A stretch of 30,602 bases of DNA from a virus: positions 1 to 30,602 of the IMG/VR virus record IMGVR_UViG_3300037189_008019; one strand, written 5' to 3'. Of this stretch, positions 15,631 to 22,634 are shown in pieces (within the stretch, counting starts at the first letter, position 1; every line of letters begins with the position of its first letter). The position numbers and the translations under genes are program-made. The notes below the pieces were generated by a model. It made no database searches. It was not told the DNA's origin and saw only the letters and a list, made by a program, of their open reading frames with translations.

Positions 15631-16034
15631 CAAACCTTTCAGCAGTAACAGACCTAGAGCCGAAGCGCAAAGCACGTAAGGCGGGGCCACCGATTGTACG
15701 GGTTTACCGTTCAGGGGCAATATCATTGACCGTGAAAGCATATCAGATGCTCAAAGGTGAAAAGTACGGCTTTGGCTACGGGCTATATGGCGTAATTAAG
15801 ATAAACCGTATACATGACAAATGGAGTGTATTGCCATTGTTTGAGCCATGTGCAACCGTGAAAGGATCCATACGTTCATATCGGGCGAATGTCTATACAC
15901 CCAATCTTCGCACCAAAGATGACAAGGCACGTAAGCTGTTTATTGCTAATTGTGTACCGCCTAATCAGTCGAAGCAAGTGTACGAGCTTACACAAGTTGA
16001 AGATGAGTACGTTTTAACGCCTATCATCTTATGA
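15627..16034 (+). CDS. Basic protein, unknown
   Basis: A 135-residue protein starting at ATG 15627, overlapping the upstream TGA. An earlier in-frame ATG at 15582 lies within the lipoprotein-like gene. The N-terminus is basic (EPKRKARKAGPP). The body alternates beta segments (IVRVYRSGAISLTVKAYQML, GYGLYGVIKINRI..WSVLPLF), perhaps a small DNA-binding or SH3-like fold. It overlaps the ATPase start by 4 bases. No family recognised. Confidence 0.6.
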   Translation: MTNLSAVTDLEPKRKARKAGPPIVRVYRSGAISLTVKAYQMLKGEKYGFGYGLYGVIKINRIHDKWSVLPLFEPCATVKGSIRSYRANVYTPNLRTKDDKARKLFIANCVPPNQSKQVYELTQVEDEYVLTPIIL

Positions 16035-17263
16035 TCGATATACTCGAAAGTGCCACAAAATTGGCGCTGGAAACGGAGAGCGCTTTAGAGAAGCGATTAG
16101 AGGCAACAACCGCTTTTAAGCTAAATACTGGCTATTGGCCCGACAATACACCGCCTGTATTTTCGCTAAATGACCAGTCACTTATCTGGCCGGGTGAGTT
16201 TTTCTCCCTTGCTGCAAAGCCCGGTGCTGGTAAGTCTAACACGTGCGAGGCCATCATCAGCGCATGGGTGCTTAGTTACTATGACAAGCAAGGCTACAAG
16301 ATAGATGCTGATACATTAGGGTTTAATGCCTGCGTACAACAAACCACAGAGGGTACTTTGCGCCGTGGCTTATGGTATGACTTCGAGCGCACCAAGCGTG
16401 ACGCATGGCAGTCATGGAGCCGTATATACAAGCGTTTAGGCTTGCACCTTGCACGGCCTGATGAGGATAAGCCACAAGGTCTGCCCTACGATGCACAAGG
16501 CAACATCAATGCAATGGACTTTTACAGTTGCCGACACATTAAAGGTGTAGAGGAACGGTTAGTAGAAATATCACGGCTGATGGAACTTGAGTACGAAAAG
16601 ACGGGCAGTCATTACGGCTTCATTATGTTAGACGGAGGGCTTAAAATGGTCAACGACTTTAACAACATACAAGAGTGCAGTATGTTAGTTGATACGCTCT
16701 GCGAGATAGCCGAGAAGTACGATACTTCCATTGGTATTACTTTACACGTAAACCCCGGCAGTGACAAAATCACGGGCCATCTTGGTAGTATTGTAAACAG
16801 GTATTGCCGAGCTAGTCTACTTATCAAAAACCACGACACCGAAAAGCAAGTGAGAATCATTACCACCGATTTTGGGATGGGTAAGTCCTCCTTTTCAGAT
16901 GGTGGGGATGTTGCATTTAAATGGGATGAGGAACTGGGGTACATGGTTACGTGCGAAACACCTGAAATAACGAAGCCTGCTAAGTTTACACCCGACTATT
17001 TTATACAAGCCTTTAAGAAGCTGGCTGCTTTAGGCAAAACAGGGTGGATAGCGTCGAACGTAGTTAAACAAGCGTACATGGATGTTAGCCATGTAGGCGA
17101 AGAGGCTGCCAAGAAAGCCATAAGAAAAGCAAGCACATCACCCTACAACTACCTTGAAAAGTCAGGATCTACAAAGGACACATTCATACGGATTGTGGTA
17201 TCTGAAGCAAAAAACGACACAAAAAAGACCGAAATACTCGATTATGACAATGTGCCTTTTTGA
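16031..17263 (+). CDS. RecA-fold replicative ATPase (RepA/AAA_25-like helicase or loader)
   Basis: A 410-residue protein with Walker A AAKPGAGKS (residues 61-69), a Walker B-like strand FIMLDGG near residue 205, and a following helicase-type stretch GITLHVNPGSDKITGHLGS, comparable to the sensor or H-motif of RepA/DnaB-like hexameric helicases. The C-terminal 100 residues include a winged-helix-like part and end in DYDNVPF, similar to the SSB tail. With the TOPRIM gene downstream it probably forms the replisome core. The iteron region follows immediately. Confidence 0.7.
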   Translation: MIDILESATKLALETESALEKRLEATTAFKLNTGYWPDNTPPVFSLNDQSLIWPGEFFSLAAKPGAGKSNTCEAIISAWVLSYYDKQGYKIDADTLGFNACVQQTTEGTLRRGLWYDFERTKRDAWQSWSRIYKRLGLHLARPDEDKPQGLPYDAQGNINAMDFYSCRHIKGVEERLVEISRLMELEYEKTGSHYGFIMLDGGLKMVNDFNNIQECSMLVDTLCEIAEKYDTSIGITLHVNPGSDKITGHLGSIVNRYCRASLLIKNHDTEKQVRIITTDFGMGKSSFSDGGDVAFKWDEELGYMVTCETPEITKPAKFTPDYFIQAFKKLAALGKTGWIASNVVKQAYMDVSHVGEEAAKKAIRKASTSPYNYLEKSGSTKDTFIRIVVSEAKNDTKKTEILDYDNVPF

Positions 17264-17421
17264 CCCCGTAGGGGGTGTATTTGATTCGGGTATTCGGGTA
17301 CTCCCCTATATATATAGGGAGTACACGAATACCCGAATAAACCCCCTAAACCACCAATACACGAATCTACCCGAATAATACCCGAATCCGTACCCGAATC
17401 GTACCCGAATCCTACACACCC
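17264..17421. other. Candidate replication origin: iterons and large inverted repeat
   Basis: A 158-base non-coding region between the ATPase and the primase-like gene. It holds nine copies of TAC(C/A)CGAAT: two reversed at 17284 and 17292, and forward copies at 17322, 17330, 17358, 17368, 17379, 17391 and 17402. The last four are perfect and 11-12 bases apart, close to one helical turn. A 22-base inverted repeat (17284-17305 / 17317-17338, one mismatch) surrounds TATATATATA, and an outer perfect 8-base pair TAGGGGGT / ACCCCCTA (17269-17276 / 17341-17348) extends it. Iterons, an AT core and hairpins next to replication genes suggest an origin. An operator array is the alternative. Confidence 0.65.
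17284..17338. repeat. Near-perfect 22-base inverted repeat around an AT core
   Basis: The arms pair 21 of 22 bases (the only mismatch is G17297 against A17325), and the 11-base loop is C plus (TA)5. Each arm consists of two iteron copies, so the palindrome is an iteron pair and its mirror image. Confidence 0.9.
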
Positions 17422-18540
17422 ATGTTCACAGCCAAGACAACCCAATCTCAAACCATACTCGGTGACAATACTAGGTTCTGTTTGGAGCGCACATCTAAAA
17501 AGCGTACTTGCCCAAGCTGCAAACAAAAAACGTACAAGTGCTACACCGACACCGAAAACCAAGTAAACTTTGATTACGACGTAGGCCGATGCGACAGAGA
17601 GAATACCTGCAAATACCACAAAACACCTAAAACCTTCTTTGAAGAAAACCCCGACAAAAGTCCGTCTAAAAACCGACTAAAAACCGACACAACCCCAAAG
17701 CCCCACGCTCTACTTAGACCTTTTGGCCTACCCACTCAAGATACAAGCCCCCCACAAATGAGCAGACAAAACCCAACATTCGGCTACCAACCAGACCTTT
17801 TTGCAAAGGAGCAATCATTCCCCGCCCCGATTGGACAGTTTAACCAATCAACCAAAGAGGAACACTTAGCCCACAATGCCCTTGTAATCGCGCTCATGGA
17901 CATCTTTGAGCATGAGACGGTGTGGGACACCATAAAGCTATATAAGGGCGGCACAGCCAAAATGGGGGCCTTTGCGTACTGGTATGTAAATCATAACGAC
18001 GTTGTGCTTAATTGCAAGGTCATTCATTACAATGGCCTAAAGCGTAACAAAGCACTAGAGCCGATTTGGAAGTACACTGCAGCCCTTGGGTATGGGCGTT
18101 GCCTTTACGGCATACACCTAGTGCCACAACATCCCAATGCTTTGGTTTACATACACGAATCAGAGAAATCAGCGCTCGTCTGCCAAATAGCCCAATGGCC
18201 TCATGCAGGTATCGTTCACATCGCCAAAGGTGGGGCAAGTATGTTAAATTACGAAAGGGCTTTGCCATTACGCAATCGCAATGTAGTTTTGGTGCTAGAT
18301 TGCGACGATGCAGGGCGCAAACGTGCAGAGCATGATTTTAAGATACTAAATGCAGCCCGTGCGAATGTTCAGATACTAGACATTGCACCGAATAGGTCTG
18401 ACGGCTACGATGCTGCCGACATGATACTTGAAGCCTACACGGCAATACCACCAAATGAACCAAACAAGGCTGAACCAATGCCCACCGATTTATTCTTCTA
18501 CCCAAACATGGAACCTACCCCATTTGATGCCATCGATTAA
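17422..18540 (+). CDS. DUF6371-like zinc-finger TOPRIM protein (primase-like)
   Basis: A 372-residue protein. Residues about 29-65 form a zinc-ribbon type module (CPSCKQKTYKCYTDTE ... VGRCDRENTCKYH). After a low-complexity linker rich in Pro and Gln comes the DUF6371-type core (NALVIALMDIF.....LYKGGT..MGAFAYWYVNHNDVV). A TOPRIM region follows, with VYIHESEKSAL (Glu), VVLVLDCDDAGRK (DxD) and GYDAADMIL. TOPRIM proteins of this kind are thought to act as primases or primase-associated factors. It starts 11 bases after the last iteron, so it may be autoregulated. Confidence 0.75.
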   Translation: MFTAKTTQSQTILGDNTRFCLERTSKKRTCPSCKQKTYKCYTDTENQVNFDYDVGRCDRENTCKYHKTPKTFFEENPDKSPSKNRLKTDTTPKPHALLRPFGLPTQDTSPPQMSRQNPTFGYQPDLFAKEQSFPAPIGQFNQSTKEEHLAHNALVIALMDIFEHETVWDTIKLYKGGTAKMGAFAYWYVNHNDVVLNCKVIHYNGLKRNKALEPIWKYTAALGYGRCLYGIHLVPQHPNALVYIHESEKSALVCQIAQWPHAGIVHIAKGGASMLNYERALPLRNRNVVLVLDCDDAGRKRAEHDFKILNAARANVQILDIAPNRSDGYDAADMILEAYTAIPPNEPNKAEPMPTDLFFYPNMEPTPFDAID

Positions 18541-18892
18541 ACCACCCACCGAAAGCCAAATACAGCAGGACTGCCTAAAGTGGTTAAAACTTCAGTATCC
18601 TGAACTATTAGCAGTTCACATTCCCAATGGCGTTAAACTTGCAAACGGTTTTCGTAGCTTTGGAAAACTAAAGGCCGAAGGTGTAAAGGCTGGATTCCCT
18701 GACCTTGCTATCTACGGCCCCAATGGCAAGCACATCCTGATCGAGATGAAGCGAGGCAAGCTAGGTAAGCTATCCGAAAATCAAGTCAAGATGCACAAAC
18801 AGCTATTTGACCTCGGACACGATCTACTTGTGGCCAGTAGTTTTGAGCAGTTTCAAATGATTATCAACTTGACTTTTAACCCTAATTTGTAA
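18527..18892 (+). CDS. VRR-NUC domain nuclease
   Basis: A 121-residue stand-alone VRR-NUC protein. ESQIQQDCLKWLKLQYPELLAVHIPNG provides the N-terminal Glu/Gln motif. GVKAGFPDLAIYGPNGKHILIEMKRGKLGKLSENQVKMH provides the catalytic Asp and E-x-K, and FDLGHDLLVASSFEQF the final helix. Such phage nucleases resolve branched DNA or cut replication intermediates. The start at 18527 overlaps the TOPRIM gene by 14 bases; earlier in-frame ATGs lie further inside that gene. Confidence 0.85.
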   Translation: MPSIKPPTESQIQQDCLKWLKLQYPELLAVHIPNGVKLANGFRSFGKLKAEGVKAGFPDLAIYGPNGKHILIEMKRGKLGKLSENQVKMHKQLFDLGHDLLVASSFEQFQMIINLTFNPNL

Positions 18893-18993
18893 AGTAATAG
18901 CTTGACAAAAAAAAAACGCAAAAAAGATATTAAAAACAAATATATATATTCTAAATTGTTTGCAGAATCGAATCTATGTGTTACCTTTGATAC
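18893..18993 (+). promoter_or_regulatory. AT-rich region with a consensus, probably leaderless promoter
   Basis: Very AT-rich with a run of ten A and a (TA)n stretch. TTTG at 18959-18962 and TACCTTTG at 18982-18989 are separated by 19 bases, a full Bacteroidetes match. The ATG at 18994 is only 4 bases after the -7 box, so transcription probably starts at or next to the start codon. Confidence 0.75.
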
Positions 18994-19308
18994 ATGGAAA
19001 CGACATCAACAACAGCAATTGCAACCCAAGTAGCTCAATCAATCGGCCTAAAAGGCTCGGTTTGGAACAAAAAAGGTTCACGTTTTTATGTAAACGGTGG
19101 CCACATCAAGTCATGTGCTATCAGCGTTTACAACACGTCTAAATGCAAACAATCAGCTTACATAGACCTTGAGAGCTTTGAAGTACGTGTATTCACCGAC
19201 TGCCCCTCACAATCAATCGCATGGTGTCAAAACGAAAGCGCTAAATTGGCTCAATCACTGGCTAAAGTAGCGCGGCTGATACGCATTAAAGCCCACACTA
19301 ACGCTTAA
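18994..19308 (+). CDS. Unknown protein behind a leaderless promoter
   Basis: A 104-residue protein, Ser/Thr/Lys-rich, with four Cys and beta character in the middle (GSVWNKKGSRFYVNGG, AYIDLESFEVRVFTDC) and a C-terminal helix (SAKLAQSLAKVARLIRIKA). It is the first gene of a transcript separate from the replication operon. No family recognised. It could be an early takeover or regulatory protein from its position and promoter. Confidence 0.65.
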   Translation: METTSTTAIATQVAQSIGLKGSVWNKKGSRFYVNGGHIKSCAISVYNTSKCKQSAYIDLESFEVRVFTDCPSQSIAWCQNESAKLAQSLAKVARLIRIKAHTNA

Positions 19309-19339
19309 TTTTCCCCACAACCTAATCCAAATTTCAACA

Positions 19340-19723
19340 ATGAAACACCTTATAAACCTTCAAGCCCCAAACGCAAATTTCTACTCAAATCACAAATCTA
19401 GCTTAGATACTGGTAGTGGATTTGACCAACGCCTTTACAATAACATAAAAGAAGCCCAAGAAGATGCAGTTGGTAAATGTGTTGCTGCATGGTGGCACAC
19501 TGAAACTGGCAAAGTTAAAGTTGTTTACCGTTCATTCAAGGACGCTTACAAACACATGAAGCTAATCTTAAAAACCAAAACAGGCAAGCCAACGGACGAT
19601 GATTTAGCCAAACTCTTTGGTTACGAAACTGGTGTAACCTTTCGCAATGCAATCAATTCTGGCGAATCAGCAAGAACTTTACACGGTATCATAACTGCAT
19701 TTTTTGCCAACTATCCGCTTTAA
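19340..19723 (+). CDS. Unknown soluble protein
   Basis: A 127-residue protein with Lys-rich helices. It contains AAWWHTETGKVKVVYRSFKDAYKHM and ends in TFRNAINSGESARTLHGIITAFFANY. The stretch DDDLAKLFGYETGVTFRNAINSGESARTL looks somewhat like a helix-turn-helix, but this is weak. It probably shares the promoter upstream of the previous gene. Function unknown. Confidence 0.6.
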   Translation: MKHLINLQAPNANFYSNHKSSLDTGSGFDQRLYNNIKEAQEDAVGKCVAAWWHTETGKVKVVYRSFKDAYKHMKLILKTKTGKPTDDDLAKLFGYETGVTFRNAINSGESARTLHGIITAFFANYPL

Positions 19724-19729
19724 TTTAGT

Positions 19730-19761
19730 TTTGCAAGAAAAGCAATAATCTTTTATATTTG
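19730..19761 (+). promoter_or_regulatory. Consensus promoter, probably leaderless
   Basis: TTTG at 19730-19733, 20 bases, then TATATTTG at 19754-19761. The ATG of the next gene at 19766 follows after 4 bases. Confidence 0.8.
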
Positions 19762-19765
19762 TGCT

Positions 19766-20377
19766 ATGAGCGACTTGTTTAGTTTTGCCCCAAATGCAGA
19801 CAGCATAATACAAGACAATAACGGCAAAGCGTCTATTCGGAAAGGCGCTTTTGCAAAAGTTACACGTGGTCTAAAGCGTGATGACAGCTTTGCAGAGCTT
19901 ATGTTATCAATTAACAATGAATTGCCAAAACTCGATCAGGCACTATTTATCAAAACTACTGGCCAATCAGACACTGGTGGTATTTTTAGATGGTTACTTC
20001 AAAACTTGGGGCATATTAAAGAATTGTACATTGCGACTTGGATTATTTCACCGCAAAATATAGAATGTCTTTGCAAAGCTATTGATGAAGGGAAAATAGA
20101 TTCGTTAGTATTTGTTGCATCTGGTAGAATGAAGGAACTTAAAAAGGCGCATCATAACCAGCTTATTACATCTTTTCAAGAAAGAAAAGGCAAAATAAAG
20201 TTTCGTGTATGCAACAGCCATGCTAAGACTTTTAGCTTATCTGATGGTAAAGGCAATTATTACACGTGCGAAGGTTCTGGCAATTGGACTGAAAACCCAA
20301 GAATTGAAGCCTATACTTTGGCCAACTTAAAAGAACTTTTTGATTTTAATAAAGAATGGATGAGCGAATTGATGTAA
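19766..20377 (+). CDS. PLD-like (HKD) protein upstream of terminase
   Basis: A 203-residue protein. The phospholipase-D-like signature is CNSHAKTFSLSD (H-x-K-x5-D) followed by GSGNWTENPRIEAY (the G-S-x-N element) at about residues 150-180. The N-terminal half has the alternating strands and helices of the PLD fold (ALFIKTTGQSDTGG..., KELYIATWIISPQNIECL, DSLVFVASGRM). Only one HKD is present, so it would act as a dimer, like Nuc/BfiI-type nucleases. It overlaps the small terminase start by 22 bases, suggesting a packaging- or DNA-cutting role, or a defence role. Confidence 0.7.
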   Translation: MSDLFSFAPNADSIIQDNNGKASIRKGAFAKVTRGLKRDDSFAELMLSINNELPKLDQALFIKTTGQSDTGGIFRWLLQNLGHIKELYIATWIISPQNIECLCKAIDEGKIDSLVFVASGRMKELKKAHHNQLITSFQERKGKIKFRVCNSHAKTFSLSDGKGNYYTCEGSGNWTENPRIEAYTLANLKELFDFNKEWMSELM

Positions 20378-20820
20378 AACCAAAAAACAAAAGGTGCGAG
20401 AAAGCAGAAGTGCAGCTACGCATACAGACAGTTGCCGAAATGCTTGCCAAAGGATTAAGCAACGCAGAAATATTGCGCATAATTCAATCCACAGATACCA
20501 AAGCACAAGGATGGAGCCTAAGCCAAGACAGAGCCTATGTTTATTTGCGCTTGGCAAAAAGGGTTTTAAGGGAAAATGCAAACGATAAAGTACCCGATTT
20601 AATTGCATTGGCAGTAACCAGATATACGGATTTGTATAAACGAAATTATCAAATACAAGACTTTAGAGAATGTAGGCAAATTCAAGATAGCTTAAACAAA
20701 TTGCTAGGTTTGACCATAGAACAACAAAATAATATTACTTTGAATCAGCAAAATAATATCATAACGAATAATAACGCAGACTTTATTATTATTACTGATG
20801 CCAAAGCCATTCAAGAGTAA
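20356..20820 (+). CDS. Terminase small subunit
   Basis: A 154-residue protein with an N-terminal helix-turn-helix (VAEMLAKGLSNAEILRIIQS), a central helical oligomerisation region (YLRLAKRVLREN...LAVTRYTDLYKRN) and an Asn/Gln-rich C-terminal tail (QQNNITLNQQNN) that may contact the large subunit. It overlaps the large terminase by 23 bases. It would recognise the phage packaging site and load the motor. Assigned from the domain order and gene order. Confidence 0.7.
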   Translation: MDERIDVKPKNKRCEKAEVQLRIQTVAEMLAKGLSNAEILRIIQSTDTKAQGWSLSQDRAYVYLRLAKRVLRENANDKVPDLIALAVTRYTDLYKRNYQIQDFRECRQIQDSLNKLLGLTIEQQNNITLNQQNNIITNNNADFIIITDAKAIQE

Positions 20821-22153
20821 TAAAGCCTATAAGGGCTATCAAGAATTTCAAGGCGAAATAGCCGTACTGTACGGCGGTGCAGGTAGCGGCAAATCAGTAG
20901 CCGCAGCCCAAAAGCACTTAAGGAGAGCGTTCAAATCAGGCGGTGAAAGGTTTTATGTCTTTCGTAAAATTGGTGCAACAATTCGTGATAGTTTATGGCC
21001 TTTGCTTACAAGTTTAGCATCTGAAGCCGAACTGCCCTGCAAGTTTAACAAGTCAGATCATACCATAACTTTTGATAATGGTTCTCAAATAGTTTGCAGA
21101 GGACTTGATGAGCCAGAAAAACTAAAATCATTGGCTGGAGTAACGTCTGTTTGGCTAGAAGAAGCCGACCAAATGACAGAGCAAGATTGGCGGCAAGTAG
21201 AAGCACGTGTAAGGGGAGGCGCACCCACGTATAAACAATTTACACTAACATTTAACCCCGTTGATGAGTCAAGTTGGCTTAAAAAAACATTTTTTGATAA
21301 TCACATAGAAGGCTCATATGTTAGCCATAGTACATATAAAGATAACCTTTGGGTAACAGATGATGATATTGCCCGGTATGAACGGTGGAAGTTGGTAGAT
21401 GAAGATTTCTATAATGTCTACTGTTTAGGCCGTTGGGGCAATCCCAATAGAGGCGGTGAATTTTACAAAAAATGGAGCCTAAGATGTGAGCAAGACGGCC
21501 TACAATACGACAATTCCAAACCCTTACACCTTTCCTTTGACTTCAACGTAAACCCGCACATGACCTGTACGGTGTGGCAATTAGAAGGCAAACACGCAAG
21601 GCAAATAGATGAGGTATGCCTTGAAGACCCACGCAATACAACGCCTGCAACGTGCATAGAACTAATTAACCGCTATTCTAACCACAAAGGCGGGGCATTT
21701 ATTTACGGCGATGTAAACGGCAAACAGCAAGACACCCGTAAGCTAGAAAAGGATAGTAATGATTACAATATCATTATGAAAGAGCTTGCTATTTGGAGGC
21801 CAACTATGCGTGTGCCGACGTCGAACCCATCCGTTGCTATGCGTGGCCTTTGGATTAACGCAATCTTTGCGGCAAACGAGGGCGGCATATCAGTATTGGT
21901 AGATCGCAAGAAGTGCGTTAAGACTATCCAAGACTATTACAATGTCAAAGAGGCTCCCGATGGTACAAAGCACAAAAAGAAGATACCGCACCCAGTCACA
22001 AAAGTGCCGTTTGAGCCACACGGCCACACATCTGATGCCAACGATTACTTTTTATGCGAAGCCTTCAAGACAGACTTTGACATATTCCAGCGTGGCGGCC
22101 CGAAACCAAAACCGATTGTAGGCGTACGCCGCACGGGTTCAGTACGATTATAG
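20798..22153 (+). CDS. Terminase large subunit (Terminase_3/PBSX type)
   Basis: A 451-residue protein. The ATPase has Walker A GGAGSGKS (residues 26-33), the adenine-binding FRKIGATIRDSLW block, Walker B SVWLEEAD and the coupling motif FTLTFNP. The RNase H-like nuclease has the three acidic clusters LSFDFNVNP, IYGDVNG and HTSDANDYFLCE. The length is normal. It drives DNA into the procapsid and cuts headful or site-specific ends. It belongs to a pac/cos-type packaging system even though the next genes resemble phage Mu. Confidence 0.92.
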   Translation: MPKPFKSNKAYKGYQEFQGEIAVLYGGAGSGKSVAAAQKHLRRAFKSGGERFYVFRKIGATIRDSLWPLLTSLASEAELPCKFNKSDHTITFDNGSQIVCRGLDEPEKLKSLAGVTSVWLEEADQMTEQDWRQVEARVRGGAPTYKQFTLTFNPVDESSWLKKTFFDNHIEGSYVSHSTYKDNLWVTDDDIARYERWKLVDEDFYNVYCLGRWGNPNRGGEFYKKWSLRCEQDGLQYDNSKPLHLSFDFNVNPHMTCTVWQLEGKHARQIDEVCLEDPRNTTPATCIELINRYSNHKGGAFIYGDVNGKQQDTRKLEKDSNDYNIIMKELAIWRPTMRVPTSNPSVAMRGLWINAIFAANEGGISVLVDRKKCVKTIQDYYNVKEAPDGTKHKKKIPHPVTKVPFEPHGHTSDANDYFLCEAFKTDFDIFQRGGPKPKPIVGVRRTGSVRL

Positions 22154-22161
22154 CCCAAATA

Positions 22162-22193
22162 TTTGCATATTACCTAACACTTTGCGTACTTTG
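22162..22193 (+). promoter_or_regulatory. Promoter-like element before the head genes
   Basis: TTTG at 22162-22165, 21 bases, then TACTTTG at 22187-22193 (one base shorter than TAnnTTTG), with the ATG at 22199. It also contains ATATTACCT (22167-22175). The same 5-base gap to the start codon suggests a leaderless late-gene promoter. Confidence 0.5.
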
Positions 22194-22198
22194 CGCCT

Positions 22199-22633
22199 AT
22201 GGCATTTCAAGTCTTAACGAGTTCCATAATCACGAACGCAATCGGGGCCAATGATTATGCAGTCTTTACGGAGGTAAGCGCAGCCATGTTAGAGCAAGCC
22301 GAGGATGTCGCAATCGGGGAAATTAAGAGCCGTTTAGGCCATAGGTTTAACGTAGTTGCCTCCTTAACTGCTAATCCGATAGATCCTATGCTGAAGCGTA
22401 TTTTGTTAGACCTTACGCTTTTTGAGGCTTACAAAGTGCTGGCTCCGCAAAACATACCAGACATACGGGTTAAGTGTTCAGACATGGCACGGGCGGACTT
22501 GAAAGCGTGGGGTAACGGTTCTACCTATTGCCCATTGCCGCTAATTGTAGACGAAAAGAAAGGCCGAGGCCGCATTGCCTTTGGGGCCATATCAACCAAC
22601 GAACTGCCATCTGGCTTGAAAACAAACTACTAA
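22199..22633 (+). CDS. Mu gp36-like (DUF1320) head protein
   Basis: A 144-residue protein with the DUF1320 pattern: MLEQAEDVAIGEIKSRLGHRFNV, then RILLDLTLFEAYKVLAPQNIPDIRVKCSDMARADLKAWGNG. In Mu the homologue gp36 lies between capsid and tail genes and belongs to the head-tail connector. Here it stands between terminase and portal. It is close to the family length. The stop is one base before the portal ATG. Confidence 0.75.
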   Translation: MAFQVLTSSIITNAIGANDYAVFTEVSAAMLEQAEDVAIGEIKSRLGHRFNVVASLTANPIDPMLKRILLDLTLFEAYKVLAPQNIPDIRVKCSDMARADLKAWGNGSTYCPLPLIVDEKKGRGRIAFGAISTNELPSGLKTNY

Positions 22634-22634
22634 C

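Noticed and set aside
17242-17619. 125-codon minus-strand ORF over the iteron region
   Set aside because: It is open only because of the repeats; its Gly/Val/Tyr-rich composition looks non-coding, and it overlaps the start of the primase-like gene.
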